Shown here: one piece after another, positions 33,590 to 43,832 of the stretch
Layout of the letters: each line of letters starts with the position of its first letter
Numbering within the stretch: position 1 is the stretch's first letter
NCBI RefSeq assembly: GCF_007681555.1
Contig: NZ_VELE01000001.1
Coordinates: 868,001 to 932,000 of the forward strand
Origin: Kocuria salsicia
GTDB taxonomy: Bacteria; Actinomycetota; Actinomycetes; Actinomycetales; Micrococcaceae
Length of the DNA: 64,000 nucleotides
Reading direction: 5' to 3'
The notes under the pieces: model-generated
Seen by the model: only the letters and a program-made list of their open reading frames with translations
Database searches by the model: none
Told to the model about the DNA's origin: nothing
Translations under genes and position numbers: made by a program

Positions 33590-35731
33590 ATGGCATCACG
33601 CAACAACTCGGGCTCCGAGCCCACGTCGGTACTGGGCAACGTGGTGGCGTTCATCGCCGTTGCTGTGGTCACCGGAGTGGTCGCAGCCGGGCTCCTGGTC
33701 CCCCCCGCCGCGGCAGCCGGGCTGGCCGCCAACGCGTCCATCGGATGGTTCAAGTCCCTGCCCGCGGACATGGAGACGGGCCCGCTCTCCCGCGCCTCCA
33801 CTGTTGTTGCGAAGGACGGTTCCGAGATCGCCAAGTTCTTCGCCCAGAACCGGGACCCCGTGCCCCTGGACGAGATCTCCCCCAACATGCAGAAGGCGCT
33901 GCTGTCCATCGAAGACCGAGAGTTCTACGAGCACGGTGCGGTGGACCCGTGGGGCATTGTGCGCGCCATTGGCAACAACCTGCTGCGCCCGAGCAACCGT
34001 CAGGGCGCCTCCACGATCACGCAGCAGTACGTGAACAACCTCATCATCGACCAGCAGGTGCGCAACGGCGAGCAGGCCAGCACCATCGGCGCCGACAAGG
34101 GCGTGGTCGACAAGATCAAGGAGATGAAGCTCGCGCTGTCCATGGAGCAGGAGAAGTCCAAGGACGAGATCCTCGAGGGCTACCTCAACATTGTGCTCTT
34201 CGGCGGTTCCAACTACGGTGTCGAAGCGGCGTCGCAGTACTTCTGGGGCATCCACGCCTCACAGCTGAGCGTGGCCCAGGCGGCCACCCTCGCGGGCATG
34301 GTGCAGTCCCCGAACACGTACAACCCCCAGGTGAACCCCGAGCTGTCCACGCAGCGTCGAAACCTGGTGCTGGACACCATGGTCCAGACCGGGTCCATCA
34401 CCCGGGCGGAGGCGGACAAGGCGGCCAACGAGCCGATGAACCTCGACATCCACACCACGAGCTCCGGGTGCTCTGCGGCGAAGACCGCACCGTACTTCTG
34501 CGACTACGTGGAGAACGAGGTCATGCAGTCGGACACCTACGGCACCACGCCGGAGGAGCGGCTGGCCACCCTGCAGCGCGGTGGTCTGACGATCACCACC
34601 ACCCTGGATCCCACAGCCCAGAAGGCGGCGGACACCCAGGTCAACCAGACGCAGCCCAAGGACAACAACCCGGACAGCGTCTCCACGTCCCTGATCTCCC
34701 TGGAGCCCGGCAGCGGGCACATCGCCTCCATGGCGCAGAACACGAACTACTCCGCAGCTGAGGGCGACAGCAACACCACGTACAACTTCAACGTGGACAC
34801 GTCGATGGGCGGCGCCGGCGGGTTCCAGGTGGGTTCCACGTTCAAACCGTTCACCCTGGCCCAGTGGATCAACTCGGGCAAGGGTGTAAAGGCCAGCATC
34901 GACGCCCGCAGGGTGAGCTACCCGGCGGACTACAAGTGGAAGGCGTCCTGCCTGCCCAACGGGTACAAGATCGAACCGGGCACCGACGGCAACGGCCTGA
35001 CCTTCCAGAACGCCACCGAGGGCTACCAGAAGATCATGGACGTGGACTACGGCATCTACAACTCCATCAACTCGGCGCTGTACGCGATGGCCGCAGACCT
35101 CGACCTGTGCGAGATCGGCGACCTGACCAAGGCGCTGGGCATCCACGACGGCAAGACCGGCGACCCCGTGGACACCACGGTGCTCTCCTCCCTGCTGGGT
35201 GGCTCGGCGGACATCTCCCCCATGACCATGGCCCGCGCGTTCTCGGCCTTCGCGAATGACGGCGTGATGTGCGAACCCCGCGCCGTGACCAAGGTGGTGG
35301 ACGCGCAGGGCAAGTCGTACGACGTCGGCAACGACTCCTGCAAGCAGGTCATCAAAAAGGAGGTCGCCCAGGGCGTGAACTACGTGCTGGAACAGGTGCT
35401 CGTGAGAGGGTCCGGCTACCAACGCTCCATCGGCCTGCCCGGCGCGTCCGCGGCCAAGACTGGTACCACGGACAACTCCACCCAGACGTGGATGGTGGGC
35501 TACACCGAGGGCCTGTCCACGGCATCTTGGGTGGGCAACTACCAGTACGGCTCGCGCTCCCTGAACGGCCTGAACATCGGCGGCCGCTCCGGTGGCTCCG
35601 GTACCGAGTGGGTGGACGGTGCCACGTACGCCGGTGGCCAGTGGCAGAACTACATGAAGGAGATTGCGCCGCGCTACAGCACCGACGCGTTCTCCTCGCC
35701 GCCCGCCAGCGTGCTGTCCACGAGCAAGTAG
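33590..35731 (+). CDS. Class A penicillin-binding protein (transglycosylase/transpeptidase)
   Basis: Bifunctional peptidoglycan synthase, 713 aa. A single membrane helix (residues 14-40) is followed by the GT51 glycosyltransferase with EDREFYEHGAVD and GASTITQQYVNNL, then the transpeptidase with active-site Ser in GSTFKPF, the SIN motif in SINSALYAM and KTGTTD. There is no C-terminal PASTA domain. The ATG at 33590 lies 6 nt after TACACT (33578-33583), suggesting leaderless expression. The stop overlaps the GTG of the next gene by 1 nt. Confidence 0.95.
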   Translation: MASRNNSGSEPTSVLGNVVAFIAVAVVTGVVAAGLLVPPAAAAGLAANASIGWFKSLPADMETGPLSRASTVVAKDGSEIAKFFAQNRDPVPLDEISPNMQKALLSIEDREFYEHGAVDPWGIVRAIGNNLLRPSNRQGASTITQQYVNNLIIDQQVRNGEQASTIGADKGVVDKIKEMKLALSMEQEKSKDEILEGYLNIVLFGGSNYGVEAASQYFWGIHASQLSVAQAATLAGMVQSPNTYNPQVNPELSTQRRNLVLDTMVQTGSITRAEADKAANEPMNLDIHTTSSGCSAAKTAPYFCDYVENEVMQSDTYGTTPEERLATLQRGGLTITTTLDPTAQKAADTQVNQTQPKDNNPDSVSTSLISLEPGSGHIASMAQNTNYSAAEGDSNTTYNFNVDTSMGGAGGFQVGSTFKPFTLAQWINSGKGVKASIDARRVSYPADYKWKASCLPNGYKIEPGTDGNGLTFQNATEGYQKIMDVDYGIYNSINSALYAMAADLDLCEIGDLTKALGIHDGKTGDPVDTTVLSSLLGGSADISPMTMARAFSAFANDGVMCEPRAVTKVVDAQGKSYDVGNDSCKQVIKKEVAQGVNYVLEQVLVRGSGYQRSIGLPGASAAKTGTTDNSTQTWMVGYTEGLSTASWVGNYQYGSRSLNGLNIGGRSGGSGTEWVDGATYAGGQWQNYMKEIAPRYSTDAFSSPPASVLSTSK

Positions 35732-36660
35732 TGGCCTCCGCCAGCACCGGGCCCGCCCCGGCCGCGCGCCAGATCACCGCGGCCGGGGCGGGCCTGTTCG
35801 CGGCAGGGACCGGGACGCTCGCGTGGGCTGTGCTCGGGGAGCGTCGGCGGTTCCAGCTGCGCCAGGAGACGGTGCGGGTCCTGCCCACCGGTGCCCGGCC
35901 CCTGCGCATCCTGCACATCTCGGATCTGCACACGGTGCCGGGCCAGGCGGCGAAGCTGCGATTCATGCACTCGCTCGCTGCCCTGCGACCGGACCTGGTG
36001 ATCGACACGGGGGACAACCTGTCCCACCTGCAGGCGCTACCGTTCCTGCTGGAGATCCTCGACCCGCTCTTCGCGTTCCCCGGGGTCTACGTGCCGGGGT
36101 CCAACTGCTACTTCGCGCCGCAGCCCAAGAACCCCACGCGGTACCTGTGGCGCACCTCCGCGGCGGACCGCGCCGGGCAGGACGAGGCACCGCAGCTGCT
36201 GCCCACCGCCCAGATGCACCGAGCCTTCGACGGGCACGGATGGACCGGTCTGATCAACCGCGCGCTGCGCTTGGAGGTGGCCGGGACCGTGATCGACTTC
36301 TCCGGCGTGGACGATCCCCACCTGCACTACGACCGCCACCCGGGCTTCCCGCAGGGCCACGACACTCCCGCGGACGTGCGCATCGGGGTGGCCCACGCTC
36401 CGTACCTGCGAACCCTGGACCGCTTCGCGGCGGACGGGGCAGACATCGTCTTCGCGGGCCACACCCACGGCGGGCAGGTGTGCCTGCCCGGCGGCCGCGC
36501 CCTGGTGAGCAACTGCGACCTCGACCCCGCGATCTGCAAGGGACTGATCGAGCACCGCGGGGTGACCGTGAACATCTCCCAGGGACTGGGCGAGTCCCGC
36601 TTCGCACCGGTCCGCCTGTTCTGCCCGCCCCAGGCCGTGCTGGTCACGCTCACGGACTGA
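35731..36660 (+). CDS. Metallophosphoesterase (YkuE/YaeI-like)
   Basis: Calcineurin-like phosphoesterase, 309 aa, probably membrane-associated through its N-terminal hydrophobic segment (AAGAGLFAAGTGTLAWAVL). Metal-binding motifs in order: ISDLH, DTGDNL, VPGSN, VAHAPY and AGHTHGGQ. The usual GNH is GSN, a variant seen in actinobacterial relatives. The GTG start shares one base with the stop of the PBP gene (TAGTG), so the two are coupled and this enzyme may work at the envelope. Substrate unknown. Confidence 0.88.
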   Translation: MASASTGPAPAARQITAAGAGLFAAGTGTLAWAVLGERRRFQLRQETVRVLPTGARPLRILHISDLHTVPGQAAKLRFMHSLAALRPDLVIDTGDNLSHLQALPFLLEILDPLFAFPGVYVPGSNCYFAPQPKNPTRYLWRTSAADRAGQDEAPQLLPTAQMHRAFDGHGWTGLINRALRLEVAGTVIDFSGVDDPHLHYDRHPGFPQGHDTPADVRIGVAHAPYLRTLDRFAADGADIVFAGHTHGGQVCLPGGRALVSNCDLDPAICKGLIEHRGVTVNISQGLGESRFAPVRLFCPPQAVLVTLTD

Positions 36661-36709
36661 CCGCCCGACCGCTTCCGTCCACCGACCGTCTCACCCAGCG
36701 AGGTTCACC

Positions 36710-39700
36710 ATGGCACCGTTCACCCTCCCCTTCCCCCGCTCCCGCTCCCGCGACGGGCGCCGTACGGGCACCGGGGACGACGCAGCCCGGGGCACCCCCG
36801 CCGGGAACGGCGACGTCGCCGGGTCCTGGGCGTCCGCCGGGGGCCGGTCCGGGGTCGCGTCCGGGACCGGCGCGCCCAGCACGGCAACCGCGGCGGCGTC
36901 GCCCCTGGAGCGCGCGGTGCAGCGGATCGAGCGGCAGTGCGGGAGCGGGGTCGTGGTCGCGGGGGAGCTCGAACGGCGGGCGGTGGCGCACGACGCCTCG
37001 CACTACCTGATGCAGCCCCACGCCGTGCTGCGCCCGCGGGACGAGACCGAGGTGGGGAGCATCTTCGCCGCGGCCGCCGAGACCGGCGCGGGCTGACCCT
37101 GCGCTCGGGCGGCACGTCCCTGTCCGGGCAGGCGGTGACGGACCAGCTGCTCGTGGACGTGCGGCGCCACTTCAAGGCGGTGGAGGTCCTCGACGACGGC
37201 GCCCGCGTGCGGGTACAGCCCGGCGTCACCGTACGCCAGGTCAACGCGCGGCTCGCCCCGCACGGTCGGCTGCTGGGCCCGGACCCGGCCAGCGAGACCG
37301 CGTGCACGCTTGGCGGCGTGGTGGCGAACAACTCCTCCGGGATGGCATGCGGCACGGAGTTCAACACGTACCGCACCCTGGAGTCGATGGTGCTCGTGCT
37401 CCCCTCGGGCACCGTGCTGGACACCGCCGCCCCCGATGCCGCCGAACAGCTGCGGGCACGCGAGCCCGAGCTCTTCGAGGGCCTGCTCCGGCTGCGCGAT
37501 CGGGTCACGGGCAACCCGGAGTCGGTGCGGACCGTCGAGCGGCTCTTCGCCATGAAGAACACCATGGGCTACGGGCTGAACTCGTTCCTGGACCACCGGG
37601 ACCCGGTGCGGATCCTGGAGCACCTGATGATCGGCTCGGAGGGCACACTGGGGTTCGTGGCGAGCGCGACCCTGCGCACCATCCCGGTCCACCCGCACGT
37701 GGCCACCGGCCTGCTCGTGTTCCCCACCGTGGTGGCCGCCACCAGCGCGGTCCCGGACCTCGTGGGCTCGCACTGCGCCACGCTCGAGCTGCTCGACGCC
37801 ACCTCCCTGGCGGTCTCCCAGCGCACGGGCCTCGCCCCGCCCGCGATCATGGACATCCCCGTGGACCAGCAGGCCGCGCTGCTCGTGGAGTACCAGCACG
37901 ACACGCAGGAGGGCGTGCGGGAGCTGGCCGCGGCGGCATCGTCGACGTTCGACGCCCTGGACCTGACCGGGCCCGTGTCCCTGACCACCGACCCCCGCGA
38001 GCGCAAGAGCCTGTGGACCGTGCGCAAGGGGCTCTACACGACCGTGGCGGGCAACCGGCCAACGGGCACGAACGCGCTGCTGGAAGACGTGGTGGTACCC
38101 GTGGACCAGCTCGGCAGCACGTGCGAGGAGCTCACCGGGCTCTTCGACGCGCACGACTACCGGGACTCCGTGATCTTCGGCCACGCCAAGGACGGCAACG
38201 TCCACTTCATGCTCAACGAGCAGTTCGACGACCCCGCGCAGCTGCGGCGCTACGAGCGCTTCACCGAGGAGATGGTGGACCTCGTGCTCGAGCGCGGGGG
38301 CTCGCTGAAGGCCGAGCACGGCACGGGGCGCATCATGGCGCCGTTCGTGCGGCGGCAGTACGGGGACGAGCTCTACGAGGTCATGTGCGAGCTGAAGGCG
38401 CTGATCGACCCGCAGAACCGCTTCAACCCCGGGGTGATCCTCACCGAGGACCCGCGCGCGTACCTGCGGGACCTGAAGACCGCGCCGCCTGTGGAGTCCG
38501 AGGTGGACCGGTGCGTGGAGTGCGGGTACTGCGAGCCGGTGTGCCCCTCCCAGGACCTCACGCTGACGCCGCGGCAGCGCATCGTGGGCCGCCGCGAGAT
38601 TGCGCAGGCCGAGGCGCGTGGGGAGAGCGGTCTCGCGGACCGGCTGCGGCGGGACTACGACTACGCGGGGCTGCAGACGTGCGCCGTGGACGGCATGTGC
38701 GTCACGGCGTGTCCCGTGAACATCAACACCGGTGACCTGGTGCGTCGGCTGCGCGCGGAGAACCACTCGAAGGTCGCGGACCTCGCCTGGGGTGCCGCCG
38801 CGAGGTCCTGGGCGACCACGTCCGCGGGGGCCTCCTTCGCACTCACGCTCGCCTCCCGGATGCCCCCGGTGCTGCCCGTCTCCGCGACCCGTGCGGCCCG
38901 CGCAGCGCTCGGGGCGGACACCGTGCCGCGCTACAGCCCCACGCTCCCGTCCGGCGGGTCCGCGCGGTCCCGGTTGACGACGTCGCCCGGGCAGCTCCCT
39001 GCCGAGCGCGACGGTGGGCACGACGCCGGGTGGGCGGCACCTGCCGAGTCCACCGTTCCGGACGCCGGGTCGGCAACGGTCCGCGCCGTGTTCTTCCCCG
39101 CGTGCATCAACGCGATGTTCGGCACGGTCGGCAGCGAGGGACCGAGCACGTCCGAGGCGTTCCTGCGGGTGTGCGAGCGCGCGGGGGTCGCGGTGCGCAT
39201 CCCGGAGGGCATCGACTCCGCGTGCTGCGGAACCCCGTGGAAGTCCAAGGGTCTGCCCACCGGCTACGCCACCATGAGCGAGCGGACGCTCGGGTTGGTG
39301 TGGGACGCCTCCGACGGGGGCCGCCTACCAGTGGTCTGCGACGCGTCCTCGTGCACCGAGGGCCTGGAGACCATGCGGGAGCTGGCCAAGGACCACCCCC
39401 GCTACGGCGCACTCACGTTCGTGGACGCGGTGACGTTCGCCGCCGAGCACGTGCTGCCCCTGCTGCCCGAGCACTCCCGGCTGGAGACCCTGGCTGTGCA
39501 CCCCACGTGCTCGTCCGTGCACCTCGGGATCGCAGATGACCTGCTGCGCGTGGCCCACGCCTGCGCGCAGGACGTAACCGTTCCGGTCGCGTGGGGCTGC
39601 TGCGGCTACGCCGGAGACCGCGGCATGCTGCACCCCGAGCTGACGGCCGCGGCCACGGCCCCGGAGGCGGCGGAGGTGCGATCCGGTGACTTTGATGCGT

Positions 39701-39798
39701 ATGCATCATTGAACCGGACGTGCGAGCAGGCCCTCACAGATGCCACCGGCCGCCCCTACGAGCACGTGCTGCAGGTCCTGGAGCGGGTCACGCGCTGA
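36710..39798 (+). pseudogene. FAD/Fe-S D-2-hydroxyacid dehydrogenase (Dld/YdiJ-like), frameshifted
   Basis: About 1030 codons in two frames. Frame 1 (ATG 36710, Shine-Dalgarno GAGG) gives a variable Gly/Ser-rich start and VLRPRDETEVGSIFAAAAETGAG, then a TGA at 37094. Frame 2 resumes immediately with LTLRSGGTSLSGQAVTDQL, so one base is missing near 37088-37093 within the FAD-binding domain. The rest is intact: GGVVANNSSGM, MIGSEGTLGF, KAEHGTGRIM, FNPGVIL, two 4Fe-4S clusters (CVECGYCEPVCP; CAVDGMCVTACP) and CCG domains (CCGTPWKSKG, HPTCSS, CCGYAGDRG). Family members oxidise D-lactate or D-2-hydroxyglutarate. Either a recent inactivation or a sequencing error; absence of other damage favours a recent or artefactual event. 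Confidence 0.85.
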
Positions 39799-41203
39799 GG
39801 GTGTCCGCCCCGTGTGCGGGGCGGTCCCACGGGGTGCACGCGGGCAGCGGATCTCCGGGCAGGGGTTCCTGGTCGGGCAGTCCAGGGCCCCGACGTCCGG
39901 GACGGCGCTCCAGTGCCAGGGCCCGGGAGGCGACGCCTCGGGGCCCGGGCCCTGTGAGGCGGCGCTGCGCCGTCGTCCCCGGATCCGGCACCACGCGGGA
40001 GGCCGCCCGCGCCACCGGGACCGCGGAGGCCGCGCACACCACCACGCCCGCGAGCAGGCACCACACGAACCCCGTGGTCTTCCCCACCCCGGCTACGCGC
40101 GCCACCGCAGGGGCCAGGAACGAGAGCACGAACGGCACCGCGAAGCCCACGTACGTGAGGGTGTAGAACACGCCGATCAGGGCACCGAGCTCGTGCGGGC
40201 GGGCCAGCAGCTCCACCTCGCGCAGGCCCGCGACCATCATGAACCCGTAGCTGACGCCGAGCAGCACGGCCGTGGGGATCGCGAGCCAGCTCAGGTGCCA
40301 CGTGACCGTGAGCGCACCCAGGCGCAGGCCCGCGCTCGCCGCCCCCAGCCCGGTGACCGAGAGCGGGAGCCAGCCGTCCTCCCCCAGCCTGGCGGCCAGC
40401 TGCTGCACCAGAACTCCCGTGAGCATCACCACCGAGGCCACGAGACCCAGGTAGGCGATGGGAAAGCGCACGCTCGACAGCGTATAGAGGGGGATGCTCG
40501 CGAAAGCCACGGTGGCCGTGCCGAAGACCCACGGCGCCCAAGCTGCTACCACCCAGAAGAAGCGGCCCGTGAGGGCGATCGGCGGCACGAGCGGCTGCCG
40601 CGGACGGGGTCCCTGGATCGCCGGCTGGGTCTCCGGGACGCACCAGACCATGGCGGCGCCCACGAGCACCAGGACAAGGTGCACCATGAACGGGGTGGCC
40701 TGCGGGGCGGGGAGGAACTGCGCCAGCAGACCGGCAGCGAGCGGACCCGCGCCGAAGCCGGCAGAGAGCACCACGGTCGCACGGCGGGGTCCCGCACCGG
40801 GCTGGTCCGTGCTCAGCTGCTTGACCCACGCCGATCCCGAGGACATGGCCATACCCACCCCGAAGCCCATGATCCAGCGGCCCAGGTAGAGCAGCCACTC
40901 GGAGGTCTGGGAGGCCGCGGCCAGGATCAGCGACGCCGCGAAGACCACCGCGAGTGCCGGGCGCATCACGGCCCGCCGCCCCCGGTGGTCCGACACAGGT
41001 CCGAAGACCAGCAGCGCGGGCACCAGACCCGCGGCGTAGATCCCGAGCATCCCCGTCACGAACGACTCCGAGAGGCCGTCCTGCTCCCGGTAGACTTCCA
41101 GCATGGGCGCGAAGAGGTTCGCGCCGAACGCCACGGTGAACATGGCCGCGCCCACCCGACGCCACGTGCGCGGCATGACCGCCTCTTCCTCCGAGTGCTC
41201 CAT
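39788..41203 (-). CDS. Major facilitator superfamily transporter
   Basis: 471 aa, about 12 membrane helices. VFGPVSDHRGRRAVM is the MFS loop 2-3 signature and GRWIMGFGVGMAMSSG the fourth-helix signature. The closest style is the YnfM/AraJ-like drug-efflux or metabolite exporter group; the substrate is unknown. The C-terminal 60 residues are Pro/Gly/Arg-rich and likely cytosolic. The ATG at 41203 is 7 nt after TACGCT and may be leaderless; an alternative ATG at 41176 has a purine-rich upstream. Its 3' end overlaps the oxidase gene by 11 bp (convergent). Confidence 0.88.
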   Translation of the reverse strand: MEHSEEEAVMPRTWRRVGAAMFTVAFGANLFAPMLEVYREQDGLSESFVTGMLGIYAAGLVPALLVFGPVSDHRGRRAVMRPALAVVFAASLILAAASQTSEWLLYLGRWIMGFGVGMAMSSGSAWVKQLSTDQPGAGPRRATVVLSAGFGAGPLAAGLLAQFLPAPQATPFMVHLVLVLVGAAMVWCVPETQPAIQGPRPRQPLVPPIALTGRFFWVVAAWAPWVFGTATVAFASIPLYTLSSVRFPIAYLGLVASVVMLTGVLVQQLAARLGEDGWLPLSVTGLGAASAGLRLGALTVTWHLSWLAIPTAVLLGVSYGFMMVAGLREVELLARPHELGALIGVFYTLTYVGFAVPFVLSFLAPAVARVAGVGKTTGFVWCLLAGVVVCAASAVPVARAASRVVPDPGTTAQRRLTGPGPRGVASRALALERRPGRRGPGLPDQEPLPGDPLPACTPWDRPAHGADTLSA

Positions 41204-41302
41204 GGCTGTGAGCGTACCGGGACGACCCACCCGGGATTTCGCATTCCCCGAATCCTGACGCTATGCTGGAGCAGTTGTTCGCGGAGTTCCTCCGTGGGAC
41301 AG

Positions 41303-41379
41303 CGGGATGTGGCGCAGCTTGGTAGCGCGCGTCGTTCGGGACGACGAGGTCGCAGGTTCAAATCCTGTCATCCCGACCA
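41303..41379 (+). tRNA. tRNA-Pro (CGG anticodon)
   Basis: 77 nt including an encoded CCA. Acceptor arms CGGGATG and CATCCCG, D arm GCGCAGCTTGGTAGCGC, anticodon stem CGTCG/CGACG around loop TTCGGGA (anticodon CGG), and T arm CAGG-TTCAAAT-CCTG. A classical T-tract terminator follows directly. CCG is a preferred proline codon in this GC-rich genome. Confidence 0.97.
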
Positions 41380-41380
41380 G

Positions 41381-41420
41381 AATCCCCTTGCACCTGTCCG
41401 CAGGAGCAAGGGGATTTTTT
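41381..41420 (+). terminator. Rho-independent terminator of tRNA-Pro
   Basis: 11-bp perfect stem (AATCCCCTTGC, 41381-41391; GCAAGGGGATT, 41406-41416), loop with an inner CCTG/CAGG pair, followed by a run of six T (41415-41420). It is the only fully classical T-tract terminator I see in the window apart from the one at 47743. The remaining gap to 41589 holds no gene. Confidence 0.93.
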
Positions 41421-41588
41421 CATGCCGGCCTGTCCTTCAAGCCCGTGTCGTCCCCGGCAGCCTTTCGCCCCGTCGATCCCACCCACCGCCCGCCAGGTTC
41501 TCTCCGCACGGCGCGGAACTCGACGGACGCCCCGCTCCACCCCAGGTGTGTGGCGAAACGGTCCAAACCGATGTGGTGAAATCGGAGC

Positions 41589-42452
41589 ATGACCTCGTTG
41601 CCCCGTTCCCGCCCGTTCGCACAGGTGGACGTGTTCTCCGCCGACCCCTACCTGGGCAACCCCGTGGCAGTGGTCCTGGACGGCTCCGACCTCACGGACG
41701 AGCAGATGGCCCGCTTCGCGCGCTGGACCAACCTGTCCGAGACCACGTTCGTCCTGCCAGCCACCACGACGGACGCGGACTACCGCCTGCGCATCTGGAC
41801 ACCCCACGGCGAACTCCCCTTCGCTGGCCACCCCACGCTCGGCTCCGCGCGCGCGTGGCTGCAGGCCGGGAACACCCCGCGGTTCGCGGGCACGCTGGTC
41901 CAGGAGTGCGCCGCGGGTCTCGTGCGCATCCACGCCTCTGCCTCCGGGAAGGACGCCGCCGCCCTGTCCTTCGAGGCCCCGCCCACCGTCCGCTCCGGGG
42001 ACCTGGAGGATCGCGTCCTGCGGTCAATGGTCGAGGGCCTCGGCATCACTGCCCGGGACGTGGTGGCGCACCAGTGGGTGGACAACGGCCCCGCCTGGGC
42101 GGCCGTGGTGCTCGGATCCGCGGAGGAGGTGCTGGCCCTCGACCCCGATTACGCCGCCCTCGGCGAGCACAAGGTGGGGGTGGTGGGGCCCGCCCCAGAA
42201 GGTTCCGCGCACCGTTTCGAGGTGCGCGCCTTCGTCCCCGGCGCCCGCGGCTACGAGGACCCGGTGACGGGAAGCCTCAACGCGAGCCTGGCCCAGTGGC
42301 TCATCCGCACGGACCGCGCACCCCGCGAGTACGTGGCGCGGCAGGGCACCTGTCTCGGGCGGCGGGGTCTCGTCCAGATCTCGTCCCGGGGTGAGGACGT
42401 CCTCGTGGGCGGAACGTGCACCGTGTGCGTCAGCGGGAGCGTGCTGCTGTGA
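41589..42452 (+). CDS. PhzF-family isomerase-like protein
   Basis: 287 aa PhzF/diaminopimelate-epimerase-fold protein. Signature elements: VDVFSADPYLGNPVAVV at the N-terminus, LSETTFV with the catalytic Glu, PFAGHPTLGSA, and DPVTGSLNASLA in the second half. Outside phenazine clusters these proteins have unknown substrates. ATG at 41589 with CGGAG just upstream. The stop overlaps the GTG of the DCC gene (GTGA), forming a two-gene operon. Confidence 0.88.
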   Translation: MTSLPRSRPFAQVDVFSADPYLGNPVAVVLDGSDLTDEQMARFARWTNLSETTFVLPATTTDADYRLRIWTPHGELPFAGHPTLGSARAWLQAGNTPRFAGTLVQECAAGLVRIHASASGKDAAALSFEAPPTVRSGDLEDRVLRSMVEGLGITARDVVAHQWVDNGPAWAAVVLGSAEEVLALDPDYAALGEHKVGVVGPAPEGSAHRFEVRAFVPGARGYEDPVTGSLNASLAQWLIRTDRAPREYVARQGTCLGRRGLVQISSRGEDVLVGGTCTVCVSGSVLL

Positions 42453-42844
42453 GCGCGCAACTGCACGTGGTCTTCGACGGCAACTGCGGGTTCTGCACGC
42501 GAGCCGTCGGGTGGGTACGGGTCATCGACCGGCACGGGAGGATAGAGCTGCACGCGTCCCAGTGCCCGGACATCCTGGAGCGCTTCGGGCTCACCCAGGA
42601 GCAGGTGCACAGCGCGGTCTGGGCGGTACGGGACGAGACCACCGGCGGCGCCCACGCGGTGGCCGTCGTCCTCGACACGGCGCTCGGAACACGGCTCGTC
42701 GAACGGGTCTACCGGCTGCCGCTGGTCGGGTGGACGCTGGAGGCGGCCTACCGCTGGGTCGCCGCGCACCGGTACATGTTTCCCGGCGTCACCCCGTGGT
42801 GCGAGGCCCATCCCGGACAGTGCGGGTCCCCCGGGCGGGCCTGA
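42449..42844 (+). CDS. DCC-family thiol-disulfide oxidoreductase-like protein (DUF393)
   Basis: 131 aa. FDGNCGFCTRAVGWV holds the DxxCxxC motif that names the family, predicted to be thioredoxin-like oxidoreductases. The C-terminus has RYMFPGVTPWCEAHPGQC with further cysteines. The GTG at 42449 overlaps the PhzF stop by 4 bp. Partner and substrate unknown. Confidence 0.82.
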   Translation: MSAQLHVVFDGNCGFCTRAVGWVRVIDRHGRIELHASQCPDILERFGLTQEQVHSAVWAVRDETTGGAHAVAVVLDTALGTRLVERVYRLPLVGWTLEAAYRWVAAHRYMFPGVTPWCEAHPGQCGSPGRA

Positions 42845-42924
42845 CCGCCCCCTGCCCCCGGTGCAGTCACGGGGCGGTGGGCGCCGCGTGAGAGGTCGGC
42901 GCGTTCCGTCAGGGTCCCCCGAGG

Positions 42925-43587
42925 TCACGCCGGCAGGGCGGTGCGCAGCGCGCGGGCGGCTGCGGCGACGTCGTCGGCCTCGGTGACGGCCCGCACCACC
43001 ACGATCCGCGACGCACCCGTGCCGAGCACCTCGGGCACCCGGGCGGCGTCGATCCCCCCGATCGCGAAGAACGGCGTGGCCCCGGCGTTATCGGCGGCGT
43101 AGCGCGGCAGCTCCAGGCCCACGGCGGCGCGACCGGGCTTGGTGGGGGTCTCCCAGACCGGGCCGGTGCAGAAGTAGTCGAGGCCGGGGTCTGTGAGCGC
43201 GGCGTCCACCTGTCCGGTGGAGTGGCACGAGCGCCCCAGCACCACGTCCGGGCCGAGAACCTTGCGCGCCTGTTCGGTGCTCAGATCCCCCTGTCCCACG
43301 TGGAAGACGTCCGCGCCGGTCAGCAGCGCCACGTCCGCGCGGTCGTTGACGGCGAAGAGCTTGCCGTGCTCGCGGGCAACCTCCGCGAGGACCTCGATGG
43401 CCTCCATCTCCGCGGCCGCCTCCAGGCTCTTGTCCCGCAGCTGGATGACGTCCACTCCGCCCTCGTAGGCGGCGTGCAGGAACTCCCGCAGGTCACCGCG
43501 ATCGCGGCGGGCGGTAACGCACACGTAGAGGCGCGCGTTCTGCAGTGCGGCACGACGTCGCGTGCCCGGCTCGTTCGTGTGTCCCAT
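42925..43587 (-). CDS. thiE: Thiamine-phosphate synthase
   Basis: Joins HMP-pyrophosphate and thiazole phosphate to make thiamine phosphate; 220 aa TIM barrel. [53 protein letters not shown] and FFAIGGID match ThiE. The ATG at 43587 is 6 nt after CACGAT with no Shine-Dalgarno, so a leaderless start is possible; a longer start upstream lacks family sequence. It is divergent from the riboswitch-controlled thi operon and has no riboswitch of its own that I can see. Confidence 0.93.
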   Translation of the reverse strand: MGHTNEPGTRRRAALQNARLYVCVTARRDRGDLREFLHAAYEGGVDVIQLRDKSLEAAAEMEAIEVLAEVAREHGKLFAVNDRADVALLTGADVFHVGQGDLSTEQARKVLGPDVVLGRSCHSTGQVDAALTDPGLDYFCTGPVWETPTKPGRAAVGLELPRYAADNAGATPFFAIGGIDAARVPEVLGTGASRIVVVRAVTEADDVAAAARALRTALPA

Positions 43588-43726
43588 GACGCCATCGTGG
43601 CACGAGCCCGCTGCCGGTGCGCACGGCAAGCACTCTCCTCACCGCCGGTCCCCCGGAGACGCCGACGGTGGGCACAGCTAGACTGGGCACACTGATCGTG
43701 GTCGGCACCGCTGCCGCCCCACGAGT

Positions 43727-43829
43727 TCCACGGGAGCCCGCACACGTCGCACGACACCACCGCAGCGGGCTGAGAGGGCGTGAGTCGCCGACCGGTCACC
43801 TGATGCGGGTCATGCCGCCGGAGGGAGGA
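43727..43829 (+). promoter_or_regulatory. TPP (THI-box) riboswitch
   Basis: Conserved THI elements in order: CACGGGAGCCC (P1/P2 5' side), GGGCTGAGAGGGC (the CUGAGA thi-box core binding the pyrimidine), a variable P3 arm GTGAGTCGCCGACCGGTCAC, ACCTGATGCGGGTCATGCC (pyrophosphate sensor) and the closing GCCGGAGGGA. The thiO Shine-Dalgarno GGAGGGAGGA overlaps the 3' end of the aptamer, so ligand binding likely blocks ribosome access rather than terminating transcription; no terminator hairpin intervenes. Confidence 0.9.
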
Positions 43830-43832
43830 AGA

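Noticed and set aside
43588-43629. Longer thiE start (MPCAPAAG...)
   Set aside because: The added residues are not ThiE-like and lie in the divergent promoter region; the ATG at 43587 fits better.
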